NCBI GenBank assembly: GCA_020055645.1
Contig: CM034547.1
Coordinates: forward strand, 65,197,884-65,261,883
Direction: 5' to 3'
Source of the DNA: Tomocerus qinae
Lineage: Eukaryota; Arthropoda; Collembola; Entomobryomorpha; Tomoceridae
Length of the DNA stretch: 64,000 nt
A program made the position numbers and the translations under genes. The notes beneath the pieces are model-generated. The model had not been told where the DNA came from and did not search any database. It was given only the letters and a program-made list of their open reading frames with translations. Of this stretch, positions 1 to 16,200 are shown piece by piece (within the stretch, counting starts at the first letter, position 1; each line of letters begins with the position of its first letter).

Positions 1-1114
1 GCACGTACGTATGTGTACTGTATTTGTGGGTTAAGAACATCATTATAGCAATGAATGTTTCCCTTTTGCATGCTTTTAATTTTCAATCTGCCTTTTACTT
101 TATGTAGGTATAGATTTTTTGCATGTTCCTATTTCCAATCCTATCGTTCCACTATGACTAACAGCATGTTTTCAAAGATTCTACTAATGCGGTGTAGACG
201 GAGTAAGACAATAAAGCAACAGACAGCATAAGAATGGCTGAGAATTGAAAGGAAGGGAAAAGGTTAAGATTTCCCTGTTGAATTAGTGCACATAAGTGTA
301 AACAAAAGCTTTTGATTTGGTCGTAGAATGCTAAAAATTATTTTATTGCATTCCTAATGGCTCTGGCATCAAATGGAGTAAAAGAGGAACGCATGCTTAG
401 AAATGTAAACCAAATTGGTCGAAGTGATGGATCAAACGAGTAAGGCACGAGCGTTTCTTCTAAAATAATGATGTCAGTCAGTCTGCATTATTATTTCTAT
501 TCTAGCATCCACGTAGAGGAATTGAAATAGTCTACTCCGTGCGTATCTCGTAAAAAGCTGCTAAAAGAGTTAAGAAAGTGACTGCAGTGCATGCGTGTAC
601 TTAACTCTTACATGCAAAAAGCAATGATTCTTAGATTTAAACTCATAAAATATTGCAAATGCATTTCTTGTTAGTGTACATTATCTGAGTCATAACTACA
701 AACAGTCCTAGCTCTGGGTTGATAGCAAATAAAAAACGTTGGGCTTCACTTACTGACCTTATAACCTGCTTTGTGGTACTCGTCTTATATAGGCACATCT
801 TTATACGCCTCTCCAACTCGTTGCTTTGAGCTGGGAATTATTCTTCAATCTTGTCCTGTCTAGTCTACGTACGCTTTTTACAATTAGCTGTACTCTCTGT
901 ACTAACTTGTATTGCTATGTACTACTTTATGTGTTATTATGCACACATGATCAACAGTATTGCTCGTAGTTTTAAGTCGCGAATCAACACAAACATGCGT
1001 GTATGCATTTTAAACCTGTTGTACTGTTTTGTACCACAATCTACAGTATTGTTCTAGTCGAGGATAAATATGAGGAAGATGTAAGCTAATGATGCATCTA
1101 TTTGATTTTTACAG
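1..1114 (+). other. non-coding, presumably intron of the modular inhibitor gene
   Basis: The first visible exon starts at 1115 with a clear acceptor (tttgatttttacag) and enters in phase 1, so this stretch should be the 3' part of an intron. I see no exon, RNA gene or repeat of note. The signal peptide and start codon of the gene must lie further left. Confidence 0.5.
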
Positions 1115-1207
1115 AGGAGAAGGGAGGACGATGCCCCGAGGCCAAAATGGACAAACGAATATGTGGAGATCAAGTAGACCAATGCAAAAATGACACTGAA
1201 TGTGCCG
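1115..1207 (+). CDS. exon a: first half of WAP domain 1
   Basis: Enters and leaves in phase 1, with acceptor tttttacag and donor gtatgt. It encodes the first four cysteines of a WAP (four-disulphide core) domain: [11 protein letters not shown], then DQVDQC and NDTEC. Cysteine spacing fits the family. Confidence 0.82.
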
Positions 1208-4200
1208 GTATGTAATTCCCATTAATAGTTGAACTTGTGTATTACATTTTTCAGGTGATTCGATAATAAAAAATAAAAACGTAATCAGAACAACTACCTA
1301 CTGGGGCAATTGCTTATTTTCTTGTTCTATGCACTTGTTTACAGGTGACTCCAAATGCTGCTCGACTGGATGCAGCCATGTGTGTATTCTTCCTATGTAT
1401 ACAGGTACTTGCTTACTTACTATCTCTACATAAATAACGTTCTTATTTAATTTTTTACCTCATTATGATTTTTCTGCATTTATTTCATTCAGAAAATATT
1501 AAGGCTACTATATAGTGAATTATTTGAGGTAATGAAATCAGAATGCATGTTTTCAAAATCATAATTCCCTTCAAGTACACAACTTACTAATGAGATCTTC
1601 AGTCCGACAATCAGTTTGATTGCACTATAGTATTATTCCATTCTACAGATGAATTATGAATGAATCTGCTCTTCACACATGAATGAATTGATGGATAATA
1701 AGAGGATGTCAGTGTCAGTCTTTCTTTCGTAGTAAACTGTCGATTGCTCTTGGACATTGATTAAGAGTCCTGATAGGTCAATAAATCATACTACAGAACA
1801 GCACCTGTAATGTATCTTCTTTATTGCGAAACATTTTCTAATGAGAATTACAAATTGGGAATCGCTACTATTTACATTATAATTTCATATTTCGCGTGTT
1901 TTCAGAATATTTGGAATGCCTAGACATTCATTAGGACTAATGTGCATTTAGTTATTGTTAGCCGACTCATTTGGTGCACAAAAAATGAATGTGGATAATT
2001 ATGGTTATTATATCGTGGTAACTGTTGGCCAACTTGGTATTATTCATGTAAAATCACAGTGATTACTTACAAACAATCTAGCAGTTACGAACTAATATGA
2101 ATATATTATAAGCCCCAACTTATCTTATTAAGAAGAAAATAGTTTATTGTTACCTGTTGCCTCTAATTCAACTGAATTTAGATAGGAATGAATACACGAC
2201 TGTAGGACAAAGCACAATCTAAACACCAACGCATTCAAGAAGATCATGACAAGGAATGTAATGGAAAATGCAATGTAATGCAATAGTAATGTGTGGTTGA
2301 TGATTATGTAAAAGTGAGTGAATAGGTTGTTAAAAATTGATGCGCTGACTCGAGTTACGTGATATTTGTCATAGACTGACATTATAATATGTGTGAATGT
2401 GAAATGGTATTAGAGATAATGAATGCATGGCATTTGCATAGAAAGGTATATATTTACGTTGTTTCTGAGTAAATGCTCAATTTACCCAAGTTGACTTGGT
2501 TGGTGGCATGACATGGATTGTTTAGTTAGAATTAGAATGCTCCTTTCGTCGTCTGTTGTGGCGGACTCAACATACATTCCCTCCATTAGCCAAATCGAGT
2601 TCATTGTTTATGACTCTGAATGTCGCAATCCGACTTTTGATGCCATTTCAAATGCTTTACTTAAATTCTTTCGTTTTGGTCTTGAATTATTAGTAGACTT
2701 GTTATGTCATTTAAGATAACTTCTGCCTCGTTTCTGTCAAATTAAGTTTGGCTTCATTTTTTCACTTGGATGAGTCGACTTGTCAAGTTAGACCAATTTG
2801 GCAATTTCTCTATGCATGTTGCATAAATTCAAATGTGAATGTAATGCACATGGGTGACATAAATCATTGCTAACGCAAGTAACCACCATTGCCATTTTTA
2901 TTCAAGTCTCGTTGATTAGCTGAGTCACGGAGCAGAGTAGAAGGGCAGAGAAGATGAATCCAATAAAGAAATGTTTGGCCTAGCTGACTTTAGCCTGGTT
3001 CTGTCTATTATCATCACATCACCTAAATATTTACGTCAAATTACCATTAGATATGCAATGCAACTCTGTAGGTACGTTCTTCGACGAGCTTCATGACAAT
3101 TAGATATACTACAATTCCATTGTGCTCCATACGCTCGTATTTACAGATCTGTTCTATGCCATTATCCATTTGGGTTTTGAGACGGACGGCGAGGAGTGGA
3201 GATTTGAACTCAGTCGTATCGCATTCAATAAGCTACTACTACTTATGTACAAACAATCAATATAAGAAATTCCTTCGTATATGAATAGTGTAAACATATA
3301 AAAGGATGCTGTTGAAAGGGAGAGAGGTGGAACCCCGGCTGACCTAAAGCTAATAGGCATATAACTATAACTTGAGTCCTTTTGATATTTGGTATGCTAG
3401 TGAAAGTTAAGTTTTCCGTCTCTCCTTAACTTAAGACTTCATTCACTTCACTTGTTCAATTGACAAATGGCTGGAATTCTGAAGAAACTCTTGTGCTGAG
3501 ATAGCACAGTCAAACTTGAAAAGAATAGACGGGTTTATTGTATTGTTGGAAATCTTCGGAGGAATGTAATCTCCTTCCTTTTCCTTTCTATCTGTTGAGG
3601 TACTTAGGTACCCATGGATGTTCTACCAACTTCCCATTTCCCATTCAAAAGCACCCTATAGTCAGCTCCTATAGTTTCTCTTACTACTACAGACGGAATT
3701 AAGCAACATTACTCTCATTTTGATATCAATATATACTAATAATACTCATATGACTAATAGTAAGTGCTCTTTAGATGTACTAGGACGTAGTATAAGAGAT
3801 GCCCCCTCCCCTCTTTGGAGAAAACCATTATAATTCCCGTAGGATGGATTTCTAAGGGGAGTTATTAATACTTGGGCTTAATGACTATGGATAGTTTATT
3901 TATATTTCAGTAGAATTGCAGGACATTTGTTTCAATCAATTGATTTTGCAGGGATAAAGAATAACAAATCAGAAGATACTGCCGTTCACTACATTTTTGG
4001 ACATTTTTTCCTCCAACTGTCTCATGGGAGAGAGGGGACAATTATTATAGATTATTGAACACGCAGTGTTTATTCCCAAAGTTGCTCAAGAGTACGCAGC
4101 AGTTGGTACAGAGAGCAATTTTAGCTGGACCTCTGCAGAGCAATTCCGGATATCAACAGAGGAATTAGGAATCCTTCGAATTTATGTGATGTTATGATGA

Positions 4201-7200
4201 GAGTTGAGTTCAAAGATTCTTTTACGTTCTACTACTCTGTATAGTATGATATTGATGCTCCTTTTATTGGAAAACGTTTGGGATTTGTGTGATAAACCTA
4301 TTAAATAGTTTCCAATGAGTCATGCCATTCTAGCGTACACTGCTTTTCAAGTCAATGCTGTTCGAGTCGAGATACTAGTTTACAAGTATATACTTATGTG
4401 CGAATCTTGCCGCACAGCCTAGATACAGCAGTCTCAAGCGAGTCCAACTGCTCCAGTTTTACTTTGTGTGGACAGATTAGCTAGGAAAGAAGATTTGTTT
4501 GTTAGTTCTGGTTTGGCTTAATGGGAAATGTTTTCTGAAGAGGGATTATTCTCGTTCTGCGTAAATTACAAATGAATAACTGCAATAAAGAGATAAGTCA
4601 GAAGCTTGAGCATTACTCGACGAGTAGTAATCACAAATGCCCATAACTGGGACTAGCACAAGTGCCACGATATTCCACCAGTTAATCAAAACAGATTCAG
4701 TAGCGCAAATAAAATTATGTCGTTAATTCGTAGAAAATCTGCTGAGCATCCTTCAGTGGATAGACGTCAGCTACAGAGAAATGAGATTAAGCGAGATGTG
4801 GCTAATAAAAGTAAAATTAGAATTGACAAGATGTCCCATCTCTCCAACAATTGAATTTAAATAGGGCCATCCAACAAGACAATTAGAGATCTGCTATCTC
4901 TACTTATTTGTCTGTGTAGGCATCATCTGACTTTCTATTTTGGAATTAAGAGGGTAATATTATGCAGTACAATAATTATACGTCTTATCGTTGATGGAAA
5001 GTACTATAAACCAAAAATGCTAATAAAACATGTTAAATGCTTTGCGACACAAGAATAGGATTTGGGATTTCCTCCACCACTTTTAGAAAGGGGGAGCTTG
5101 TATTTATAACATTTTATGGAAGGGTGGAAAAATTAAATTAGCACACCCTTATATGCCAATGTGTTTGTATGCAAATGCAATCGATGTAATTATATACTGC
5201 TGGTGCTGACAAAACAGCTTCCTGAAACACTTATCTTCAAATTAATAATCGGGCTAACGATAATATAAGGGTATTATTTGCGCCTTATAAGTACCAAAAT
5301 AATAATGTTTTTTCTTTTAATGGTATAATCTAAAATGGGAAACATTTCGACATCCTTTCATAATGTTTTGGTCAGATCATCGTAAAATCCTGTGTAAGAC
5401 ATCATTAATAGCTGTTCTACAACTAGCTCCAGCAACGCGATTGCGTGTAATAGGTCAGCATTATTATTTTCATTACTCCCATATTTTTAGTGCACGCGCG
5501 TTATATTTTTTAATTTTCAAAAACTTGTAGGTCATAGTCTTTTGTAATATACATTATAAAACCCATTGTATTGTATAAGCACCATTTACACGAACCCTTG
5601 GTATTTATTAGCTCTTGAAGCTGCAAAACCAAATCTACTCACAACAGTCATAAGTCAAGTACCTAACATTGCAATTTGAAATTATTTAAGCCATACTTAA
5701 CCAAATTACAGAAAACCTTTGATTATTTTTGTATTTATTGCTTTGTATTCAATGCTCCTTCATGCAGGTTAATATTAAACGCATTGTAAAGTAATGGCTA
5801 AGAACCTACTGACGACTGACGTTATGATGTGTGGGCAAAGTTCGATGACTGCATGATATCATCAATTCTAGTAGGTATGCGTATTTATTTACAATAGGTA
5901 CTCGATATTTTGTGCGTGTGTAGGAGTACAATATTTCCCACATGTTTTTACACTCTTTATGTTCTAGTTTGTATATGATGAAATCTTCCACGGCAAAAAG
6001 TTACTGGGTTAATGGGGATGAGAGTAGCAGTTACTACCTGAAAACTGTATCTACTGCATTTCCTATTGATTCATATATTCCGTATGAAAAAGTTGGGTTA
6101 GTAGTTAAGAATCTAGCTTTGTCGCTCAGAGGCTGTTGAGGATGTACATGCCAATCGTAATATGGTAAAGCATACCTTTTAATAATACAAACGCAAATCT
6201 GTAAAGAATAATAAGCCTAACGATATTAGCTGACTAAACGTGATGTTATAAGCATCAGGTAGTTAGTTAGTATCGTATAGCATGTTTCGAGTCCAATGTC
6301 TGTCATTATAAGTATGATATTTAGCATTCATATCTATGATAGAGTAATTTTATCTGAAATCAAAAGATGATAGTAGATATAATATGATGATTGATGATAA
6401 GTAAGTAACAAGGAGGCAGGCAGATTCTACTAGATCCGAACTGTTATTTATTTTCTGGGAACAAAACAACTGAACTTGCCGACGAAGACAAATAGTAGGA
6501 AATAGAGACTAACGGATTGCAGCCAATTACAACAATTACTACAAGCGTTTCTTCCTGTTTCAAACTAAAATACACACCTACCTAAATGCATGTATGTTGT
6601 TAGTAGGCATTTTAAAAATACTGCAAAAAATTAATTGAGTCAGTCAGTCAGTAAAGAATCAAGTAAATGCTAGGTTAGTAATGCTGTGAGAATACATCTG
6701 ATTACGCAGTAGAACAGTACACACACAAAACAACCGAAATAATCATGTCTTATGTTACTTGGTTGGGATTTAAAAATCTGTCCTGTCCTGTCTCCACTGC
6801 TACATCCTGGTTCATACAAATATCAGTTACATTTACATAGATATATACTTAGGTACTTTTAAATGCATAACTATACTGCTCTAATACTGAATATGTATTT
6901 TATGTGTAATTACATTGTGGCAGAGTAAAAGGTATTCATTCACACAATGATTGTTTAAATACCTGAGCATTATATGTTTGCTCTGATATTAGGTAGGTAG
7001 TTAAATGGACAGGAATGCCCAGTGCCCAGATAGAAATTGACTTCCCGTTCGTTTCTCACTTATTTTTCTATGTAATTGTAATAACATCCCTGACTACATA
7101 ATGGAAGATAATTTTAACGACTGAGCAAAAACAAAATGATTCAGTTAACTCTTTATATGTATTTATCATGCCGGACTCTGAATCTCTCTCTCTCTACGAT

Positions 7201-10200
7201 GACGCAAAGGAAATGGATGTAAATACGCAGGCAACTACTAGTGCAATGTAATAAAAAATTACAAACATGTATTATTAAAAACGTAAGCGAGCCAAGTCAA
7301 CTCGAGTCAAATGAGCCAACGTAGGCTTTCTACTGGTGAGTCTCTCTCTTCCTACGATTCGTTAGGTATTATGAATATATAGAGTATAATTTAGCATTTT
7401 GTGCATTGTGTACCTACTTTATGCTCTATTCTGCTCATCAACAATTTAGGTAGGCAGTCCTAATCTATGCATTGCATCTCTTCGTATATCAAATTGCACA
7501 ACAGCATTTTTTCCTCTTCTCATGTTCTTCATTATCCAATCCTCTCTAAAATCATTCTACTTTGCTCAGGTACATGAATTTCATTGTGGTGTGCATTGCA
7601 TTAGCTTACTTTATGCCAAAATGTGCTCACTTTTATATTCAGTATAATGTGGTAATCCTGGCATATCTCCCTATTGTGACTGTTGTACTAGTGAATTCAG
7701 TTCACTTGGTGTTCCCATGCTAGATTTAGCACAGTCAGACTCAAAACGCTTCTACCAAAGAACTATCTTAATGAATGAATGGACATTTTAGAGCCAGAGG
7801 GGCCAAATAAAAGTGTCTTCCTGACTTGACTTTACCTTGCTTATAATATAACGAGAGAATGTAAACTAAAATGAAGCAATTTTGCTCAGCTACCTAATTT
7901 ACATGACACCATCCCATAATAATAATGCATTCCATCCTTCTCATATCAATAAACATCAAAATTCTAAATATTAAAAAGGTAATTATTATTGATAGCCAAC
8001 TAGCCATATTATTTCACTTTGGAAATGGAATGTTCATCCTTCCCTAGTGTGCTATATAATATTTGTTTAAGGCCGCAGGCACCAATACGGAGTGAAGAGA
8101 AGTACTTATAGGTAATGTAATTCCCATTCATTGTCAAAATTCAATCGAATTCATTTCTCTGTCTGTCGACGATTCTCTTGTCTTTGAACGTACTAGGTAG
8201 GTGTTCGTTGCTTCTTGGCCCATACCTAAAACACAATTAGTGGGTGATGCTGACAGAAAACAAGCAACAAATAATCTGAGCTACTCCATTAGTTGCTTCA
8301 GAATCTTGTAGTCAACATGAATTAACAATATCAAATTCAGATGTGGTTTTGATAATAGCACTGCCTACGGGATACCTACAATTTACATTAGGACATACAA
8401 ACCTACTACACGTAAACACAACTCCAAAATACTGTAATTAACAGCACCTTTTATACTGTATTATATTCCTAAAGGCGCATAATGTTATGCAAAGCTTAAT
8501 AAACACTATTGAACGTAGCTATAATGATATCTGTAGGTTCATTTACGAATATTGTGTATTATATAATTAGTGTAGCTTTTATTACATAGTTTTGTGTTCA
8601 GCACCAAAGATTCCTAATGCGAACTGCAACACATAACCATATAGAATGGAATTACTTAGGCTGGCATGCACACCCGGCAGTAGTATTTAGTATCTTTCCA
8701 TCGTAAGTGCTATCTGTATCTATACATTATAAGCTTACGATTTTACTTAAATGGAAAGCACTTGATAATGTAGCGTAGGTTTTCTAGAAGTTTAATGAAG
8801 CTAGATAGAAATACGAATGCTTTTGCCACAAAGTTGTGGTAATTCCAAAATGTCCTTTCGACTCAATTGACTCAGACTGTAATGAGATAGAAGAAAATAC
8901 GTTGGATGGATATCGTAGAAGGAATTTAATGGAAATACATGCAAATCCATGTCACATGAATGAGCACTTTAGTTTGAGAGATACCCGAACACTTTCGATT
9001 CGAATTGATAATAAACACTACTCACCACGTCACTTCATATTTTTTATACAGATATTCGTATCTGTTCACGTCTGTAAACTTGACGTAATGTTAAAGATTT
9101 CCTAGTGAGTGCAACAATAGACACGTCTGTGTGAGTGCAGTTAATTATGAGTGGGCATTGTGTTGAGTATTTATAATGCACGTAGGTATTATATTGTCAG
9201 TCTATGCCTACTCTGATTTTACTGTTCACGAGCCAGCAATATATGTTATCTGAGTATCAGTAAAGTAGCATTGATGGAAGGAAATATGCAATTTACATTT
9301 TAACATTTATTCAGAAAAAGCTATTTACGTCTTGAAGAGATTGAATGAACGCTGTGTGCCTAATAGTACAGTTGTGTGTCTTAATAATGGCTAATGGGGA
9401 GATAACGTCGGATATACGATGATTGCCTGCCTTTATATGTTTTTGGTACTGAAAATTAAAAACCTACACAATACAATTTTAATTCATATAAAGTCAATCT
9501 CATGGATCGTTGCAGTCGCTTTGTATCACATACTCATTACGCTACACATTTCTTTTGAGATAAGATGCCTACAATGGATTTGTAGTTCGTAAAACGCTAT
9601 AAAATGCACAAAATCCACTCTTTGGGAGAATGCGAATAGACTTCTTAAGACTGTTGTATTATGTCAGTCTTAATAACGCGTGAATTTATTATTTAGATAT
9701 TTTAGGTACTCTTTTATTGTGAGGAGGTACTAGAGAGGGGTATATAAGTAGATATTGTAGCTGAGTGAGTGCATATAATGCAATTGAACATGTGCCGTCG
9801 TGTGTGCTTGGTTTATGGTCTTTAATTTAACATCTATTCAAGTCCATTATATCTGTTGTATTGTATTGTCTTATCTGTGCTGTCCTGCTTCCTTAAAACA
9901 GGACAAGACAGGACGGCAAGCGTAAAGCTCAAATAATTGCAGCGTATCACTGCATTTTTGCTCAAATACACGTGCAATTTTTCGCAATCGTCTCATGTAG
10001 AGAGACTTGCACAAAGACATAGGCACATATAGTTAATAGAATGATAATTGAAATGGTGTAGCAAGCGGTGATAGATTTAAACCACGAATGACAAGCTGAG
10101 TGAGGTAGAAATCAAATTAAAATATTTCTGTTCAATAATGATTTCCACATCTCCACATGAAAAATGCAGATGCAATACAGGTAGTAAAAGATAAAATCGG

Positions 10201-13200
10201 AAAACTCATTCTTGAATGGATTTGGGATAATCATATTCATTTTCATAGCTAACGTGTGAAATTTTTGAGTCCTCTTGTACTCCTGTCTGTTTCTGTCGTG
10301 CGTGCTACTCGTGCTTCTTTTCTTCAATCCTCAACAATCAAAATGATCGTCTCCTCGTCTTCTGGAATCCTGTGTGAATAGGAAAATAATTTTATACCTA
10401 TAATACAATGAATATTAAACTGAGGTAGCCTACCACTCGATTTCACGCTTCGATGTTGCTGCAACTGTTCGATTTAAAAATGTATGAATAGATGTGTTCA
10501 TCTCACTGCTAATTTACTACATGATCGTCAGAAAATCAACTGAAGTCTGTCATAATTTCTCTGTTGAGTATACTAATAGCAGCAACTCTGAAACCATTAT
10601 GAATGCACGCGTGTAAATGTATTCTAATTGTAAAATTATATGCTAAGTTGCGATAATATTTTCGTCATCTAATGCATGTAGTTAATAATAATTCCATCAA
10701 AGCAATTTTCAAGATGCTTTTTACATAATACACACAAAAGTCATGCATCGCAATCAATTTCCACAGACTGAATCGGCTAAATAGGAAGAGAGTGACATTA
10801 CGAAGATGATGCGTGCAATTACAAGCAAAATTACAAGGAACCCCGCATGTATTATTATTTATGATGTACTTGACGAGAAAGAGACAAGGAGAAAAGGAAG
10901 TTAATCTTGCTTATTTACGTATGAAAAGGTAGTGAGCACGAGACTAAACGTTTTTATAGAGAAGCAGATAGTAAACAACAATTTAGAAATTAGGCTGGCA
11001 GCTGTATCATTAGTTATCTGGCAGTATATCTAGAAATAGTTTATTGAGAGGCGAGATAAATCTCATTAGATCACAGTTCCTTTGATATGACGATGACAAT
11101 AATCCCCAAGAGCTCTGTAACCACGATTTTCCACCACGTCATGTCATATTTCATTTCCCCCCGCAGTTAAAGTAAATCTTTTCTATAGCCTCCTGCCAGT
11201 CTGTTGTCAATTTTTTGGATCAACTCTTATTATCATGATGGGAATCTTCAGCTCTGGGTATTGAGAGCTCACTGAGTGAGTTGAGCTACGATCGAGTTGG
11301 AGTTTAGCTGCAACTCGAGGAGACACGCCTTTTCATGCTCCCATCTCAACTCCTCGCTATAAAGAAACAAACTGTGTCACATCGTATATTATTTCCATCA
11401 CAAGTTGCGTGGAAAAGTAAAAAAGGGCCCATCTCCCTATGCTCTAAAGTAATAAATTCGTTTCCCGTATAGAAATCTACAGATTTACAAATAAATCTGT
11501 CTACACTGACTATGACTGATTGTAAGAGGAACTGCAAATGATTTTACCAGGAAAGAAAAGCAATGCACAGGGAAAAAAAAGAATAAAAATCCAGACCCAG
11601 ATATTTTTTACTTACGTTGTGCATTAATGGTGGTGCTTTTTACGGCTATAGGTATTATGCAATGTCAGTAAATAACTCAGGAGAGTAGTATCCTGTAGGA
11701 GCAACTGAGCCACTGTCAAAATATCAATATCAGTACTTAATGTCTAATCGCGGGTATAACAACCTTAATACGGCCTTCAGTACACAAATAGTAGTACTTA
11801 TAGAATTTTTTCCATCTCCATCCTTCATTTATAAGTCTGGATAAGTGCTACACATATCGAGCCATTTTTCACAGGAGATCTCTGATGGATAGTTTTTGCA
11901 GAGTCTGTACTAACGCAAAATATAAAGAAGAATGGGAAACAGTAAATCATCAAGGCCCACTCACAATCAGTTTCAATAAGGGTATCAGTAGCTAAGCCGC
12001 TCGTTCTCTTTTAAAACTTGATCATTTGATCCTCAAGTCTAGATCCTAGATAACGTCGTGTCGTGTTACTTTACTTTTAAACTTTGAACTGCTCCAACTC
12101 ATGAAACTTTGGAAAAAAAACATTCATTTTGATAGGAAGAATAATGCAAAGGAAAGGAAAATAGTATAAGTAGTAATCCGTATCTCACTCGCATCACAAA
12201 AACAGTCACTCAAAACTTCAAGAGTAATTTGTTTAGCTAATAGTACGCTGAGTTGACTCCGCTCTCTCACAGACTGTGGAGACTAGTCCAGATATATCAA
12301 ATGAGATTGTTCACACAAAAGTGTACTCTATTTACAATCCTACTTAAAAGTTTTACCATAGACTTTTATTACACCGAGGTAAGGACATCAGATGCATGGT
12401 GAGATGAGAAAATCGAGATCTGCCATCATCATCATCAAACATTACATTTAATCATGACAGAGAAAAAACTAAAGCTCAAGCTTATACACATGCTAGTTAA
12501 GTCAAACGAGTGCGAGGGAAGAGGATATTAACTAAAGTTGGCAATCTGTAGCAGGAGACCTCAGAAACATTAGCAGCTTATGAGATACATGAGAATGATA
12601 TTTAGTGGAAATACGGTACACTTCAGAATCTGTCCCACACTCGAGCTCCAAGCACCAATACGGTACACATGTACCATATCTTTGTTGCAATTTGCAATCT
12701 TGTGAACCTGCACTTCCTGATTCTTGTCTTGTCGAAAGGAAAGTGTTTCCGTGGGATCACATTCAGTTAGCTTTACCTATTCAATTTACGTTGCATTATA
12801 ATAGGAGCATTATCGCACTGCACTAGAGCAGATCAATGATCATGTCCTATCATTCAATTCCTATCTCTCTTCAACAAAAATTTCTATTCGTCAACTACTT
12901 AAGAGTAACTACTACTGCTACAATTATATGTAAAATGCACCTTTTACTTAATATCTGTATTCTGTATGCACAAGCTATGTGAGTTTGTGTAATAATATCT
13001 TTTAGGATAAATGTGTTGGTATATAATATAGTGCAAATTGAATAGTTATAGATAGTCATACCATTTTAGAGATACAAATAGTATGTATAGTAGCTAGCAT
13101 ATTATTATTATGCATATACAATGTGAGCATGGTACTTTTAGATTACTTTTTCGAACGAGATACATAATGCAATTTCAGAAATCTATTGAAATGCAGTTGA

Positions 13201-16200
13201 CAGTAGGTAGAAAGGTGGAATTACTACAATAGTGTTCTGCTTCTTGTTACTTGTGTGTCTGTCAGTATACGGGAGTGAAATATAATGGAATTATGCAGGG
13301 AATGGGAATGAATAGTGTGACTAATGCAAAGCAAATAGGTTTCCATATATAGATCCCTTATTTATATACACATAATATTATAGCGCACAGATGGTATTAA
13401 TACAATGTATTATCCATATCAGTATAAGTTTTGCTTTGTATTACATTAGCATGCTCGAATTCGAATCAAATCTGGATGGAAGGTATTGAAAAGTTTTCTG
13501 CACGAAAGTGCGATTTGTAGGAAAGCTCACTGTTCACTTCACCTCGCTCTGCGATAGATTTGTAGTGCAGTCAACTATAGAGAGATACTTGACTAGAGTG
13601 CTATTTGTTGTTGTTGAATAGATTAATCTGCAGATGATAGAAGGATATATCAAAGGACAAAGATGAATTGCTCTGGTAGCATGAAACCGTCGTGTCTCTC
13701 CGACGACTTCGACTTGGATCAAGCCAAGCCAACAGACAACCAACGGTTTCTCTCCAAATCACGCCATTTCTACTTAACCATTACTTAAGGTTCTATCTGT
13801 CTACATAATATCCCAGTAACTACAGAGAGATTATCTCTACGTGTACGACTCTGCCTGTGCTTTATAGATTTTATGTGAAATACTGAGAAAGAATTGACAG
13901 AAGGGAACAGGAGACACATTCTCATGACAGCATTCCGTTCTGGACTATCTGAAAATAATAGATTCCCATTGGCAATACAAATCACGCATCGCCCACGTTT
14001 ACCCACTATTTTTACATCCCTCCTCTCAATCCAACGGAATAAACTGTCATTCACCAAGGCAGGAATTCTCGATTAGAAATTACGGATGCCAAGTCCTCCT
14101 CCTGCAGCAGCAGCTTGGGAGGCAACGACGTAGTTATGCTCTACAGAATATTTTATAGGCAGACTTTTTACTGCAAATCCTCTATGTTCTAATTGCTTAC
14201 TCACCATCATTAGTTAGTTAGGTTAAAGGTAAACACAACAATGCATTTACGATACATTTTTAGCTTCTGCATAAACATATGTAATGTTTATATAGTAGTT
14301 ACTATTAATGGATGCACAAATCTAGTCCATTTACACTCAGTATCAATTTACTGTAACAGAACCACCACACGGATATATAAAATGGATATAGAGTGATGCT
14401 ATTGTGTCGGTATTGAAGTAGGATACAGAATTAAAGTTTAAAAAACAAGTTCCTAAACATAAGTAGTAAAGTAGTCATATCTGTTAAGCTAAATAAACAA
14501 AAAACAACATTCATTCAATCTCGTTTTGTTAAGAATATTCTACATATCTAAGCACTAAACTTGTTTTGATGGAACATAGTAATTAATTATTATTATAGTA
14601 GTACCAACACTTGCATGTAATGTATAGCTCTATTAGTATAGAGACTGGCATGTGTAATTAACTGGCAGCGACTCTAAAAAGTAAACGTGTGATTGATATA
14701 TTTAAGTGCATACCTAGGAATTAGTGATTGTGCATGTAGGGAAGTACCTACATAATATTTAAGTAAGCTCTGCAGAAAATGCTCATATTAATTCAGTTAG
14801 CTGACTCGACTACTTACCTGGCATGAGCTGAACTATTATTTCAGTTCACAGGAAGTTTAAATTCACATTCACTTCACATCCTATACATTAACATCCTACA
14901 GTACCTACTAGTTACGTCCTCCTAAAATTTCTGCATGACAAACGTTAAATGAAACCAACTAAAAGTGTGTGAGTATATAATGGCAGACTCAGTGCACGAA
15001 ATGTTCTAAAATACCTGCATCCCCTGTAAATGACTGCATATCAGATCCAAAATTATCAGAACAAATGAAAGCCAAAGTAGACAGAATAGAGGTACATCGT
15101 TTTTGTGGAGATGCTTTACAGCAACTTTTTATCTGTACTAACAAGACCAAGTCTTAAGTAGGAGCAAGCCAGTAATAGTGCACAGTTAGCATATCAACTA
15201 CTACTACAACTTAATTTCGTAGTTACGGTATATTAATGACATGTATAACTTCTAAGTTTACTCAAACTACTAGCTTTAACTCTGCGATTAATTTAAATCT
15301 TAGCATTCCTAACTACAAAATGTCTTCTTATCGTTTTAAGTTCTTAGCTTAAGAGTCACAAAAGGGAACTGTACATACCAGTAGCTTAATACTCTAGTGG
15401 CTCATTCTAGTAATTGTAAACCCATTTAAAAGTGTAGTAAAAGATAAGTTGAGCCTTGTCCAGAAACTCTTCGTGTTTCGAGAAAAATCTCTGATCCACT
15501 CAATAGATTACTGTGTCAAGCACGGTATGCTATCCTATAAACTACTGGCAACAATCGAGATGCTACCATTACTATAATATAGACATGAAATATCAGATAA
15601 ATCAAATTAAAATGCCGTTACTTTGCGTTGTCCCTCCTAATCTATCTGATATAACAAAAGTGAAGTTGGTCCTAGTTTCAAGGTATGTCATGTCATGTCC
15701 TTAAATAGATCACAAATCATATTAATTTCACTCGCTCAAATGATTTTGAGAACAGATTTCAATTGACGTCTACTGAATTGGCGGAGGAAATTGTATCCGC
15801 GTGATTTAATTCAACCTTAGTGATTGTGAATTAATTTGTGATCTATCGGTCATTATTTTTAAAATTAGAAATTCGCCCTTGTTGACTACATTTGACCTTT
15901 AAAGAAAGTGGGAGGATATCATTGTTCTTGCATATAAACCTATTACACAGATACGACATAGCCATTTGCATGTCCTGAATTTATACCCTTAACATGCTGT
16001 ATCTTATTTATATTTACAAAGCTTTACTGCCTACTCTGGCTAACGATGTTGATGTGAAACTTTTCCGAGCTGCTGATAGTGTGTATCTGCAGAATGCAAA
16101 TTAAGAGAGTCGTTGCAATGCTTACACACGTTTTCTAAGCAAACTGCAGCATGTAGTTTCATTATTGTATTTAATGTTAGGATACTACTGTAAATTAGTA

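Noticed and set aside
8836-9105. 89-codon frame in the 19-kb intron starting with IPKCPF
   Set aside because: It resembles a thyroglobulin block only over four residues. No CWC motif or matching splice sites follow.
9880-9925. Short imperfect hairpin (TGCTGTCCTG ... CAGGACGGCA)
   Set aside because: Ten-base arms with one mismatch and a loop of about 20 bases; no flanking duplication or further structure, so chance is likely in 64 kb.
12605-12826. Cysteine-containing frame ([16 protein letters not shown]) inside the 19-kb intron, reminiscent of part of a WAP domain
   Set aside because: The remaining WAP cysteines are absent, and no splice sites in the right phase frame it. Chance is likely.
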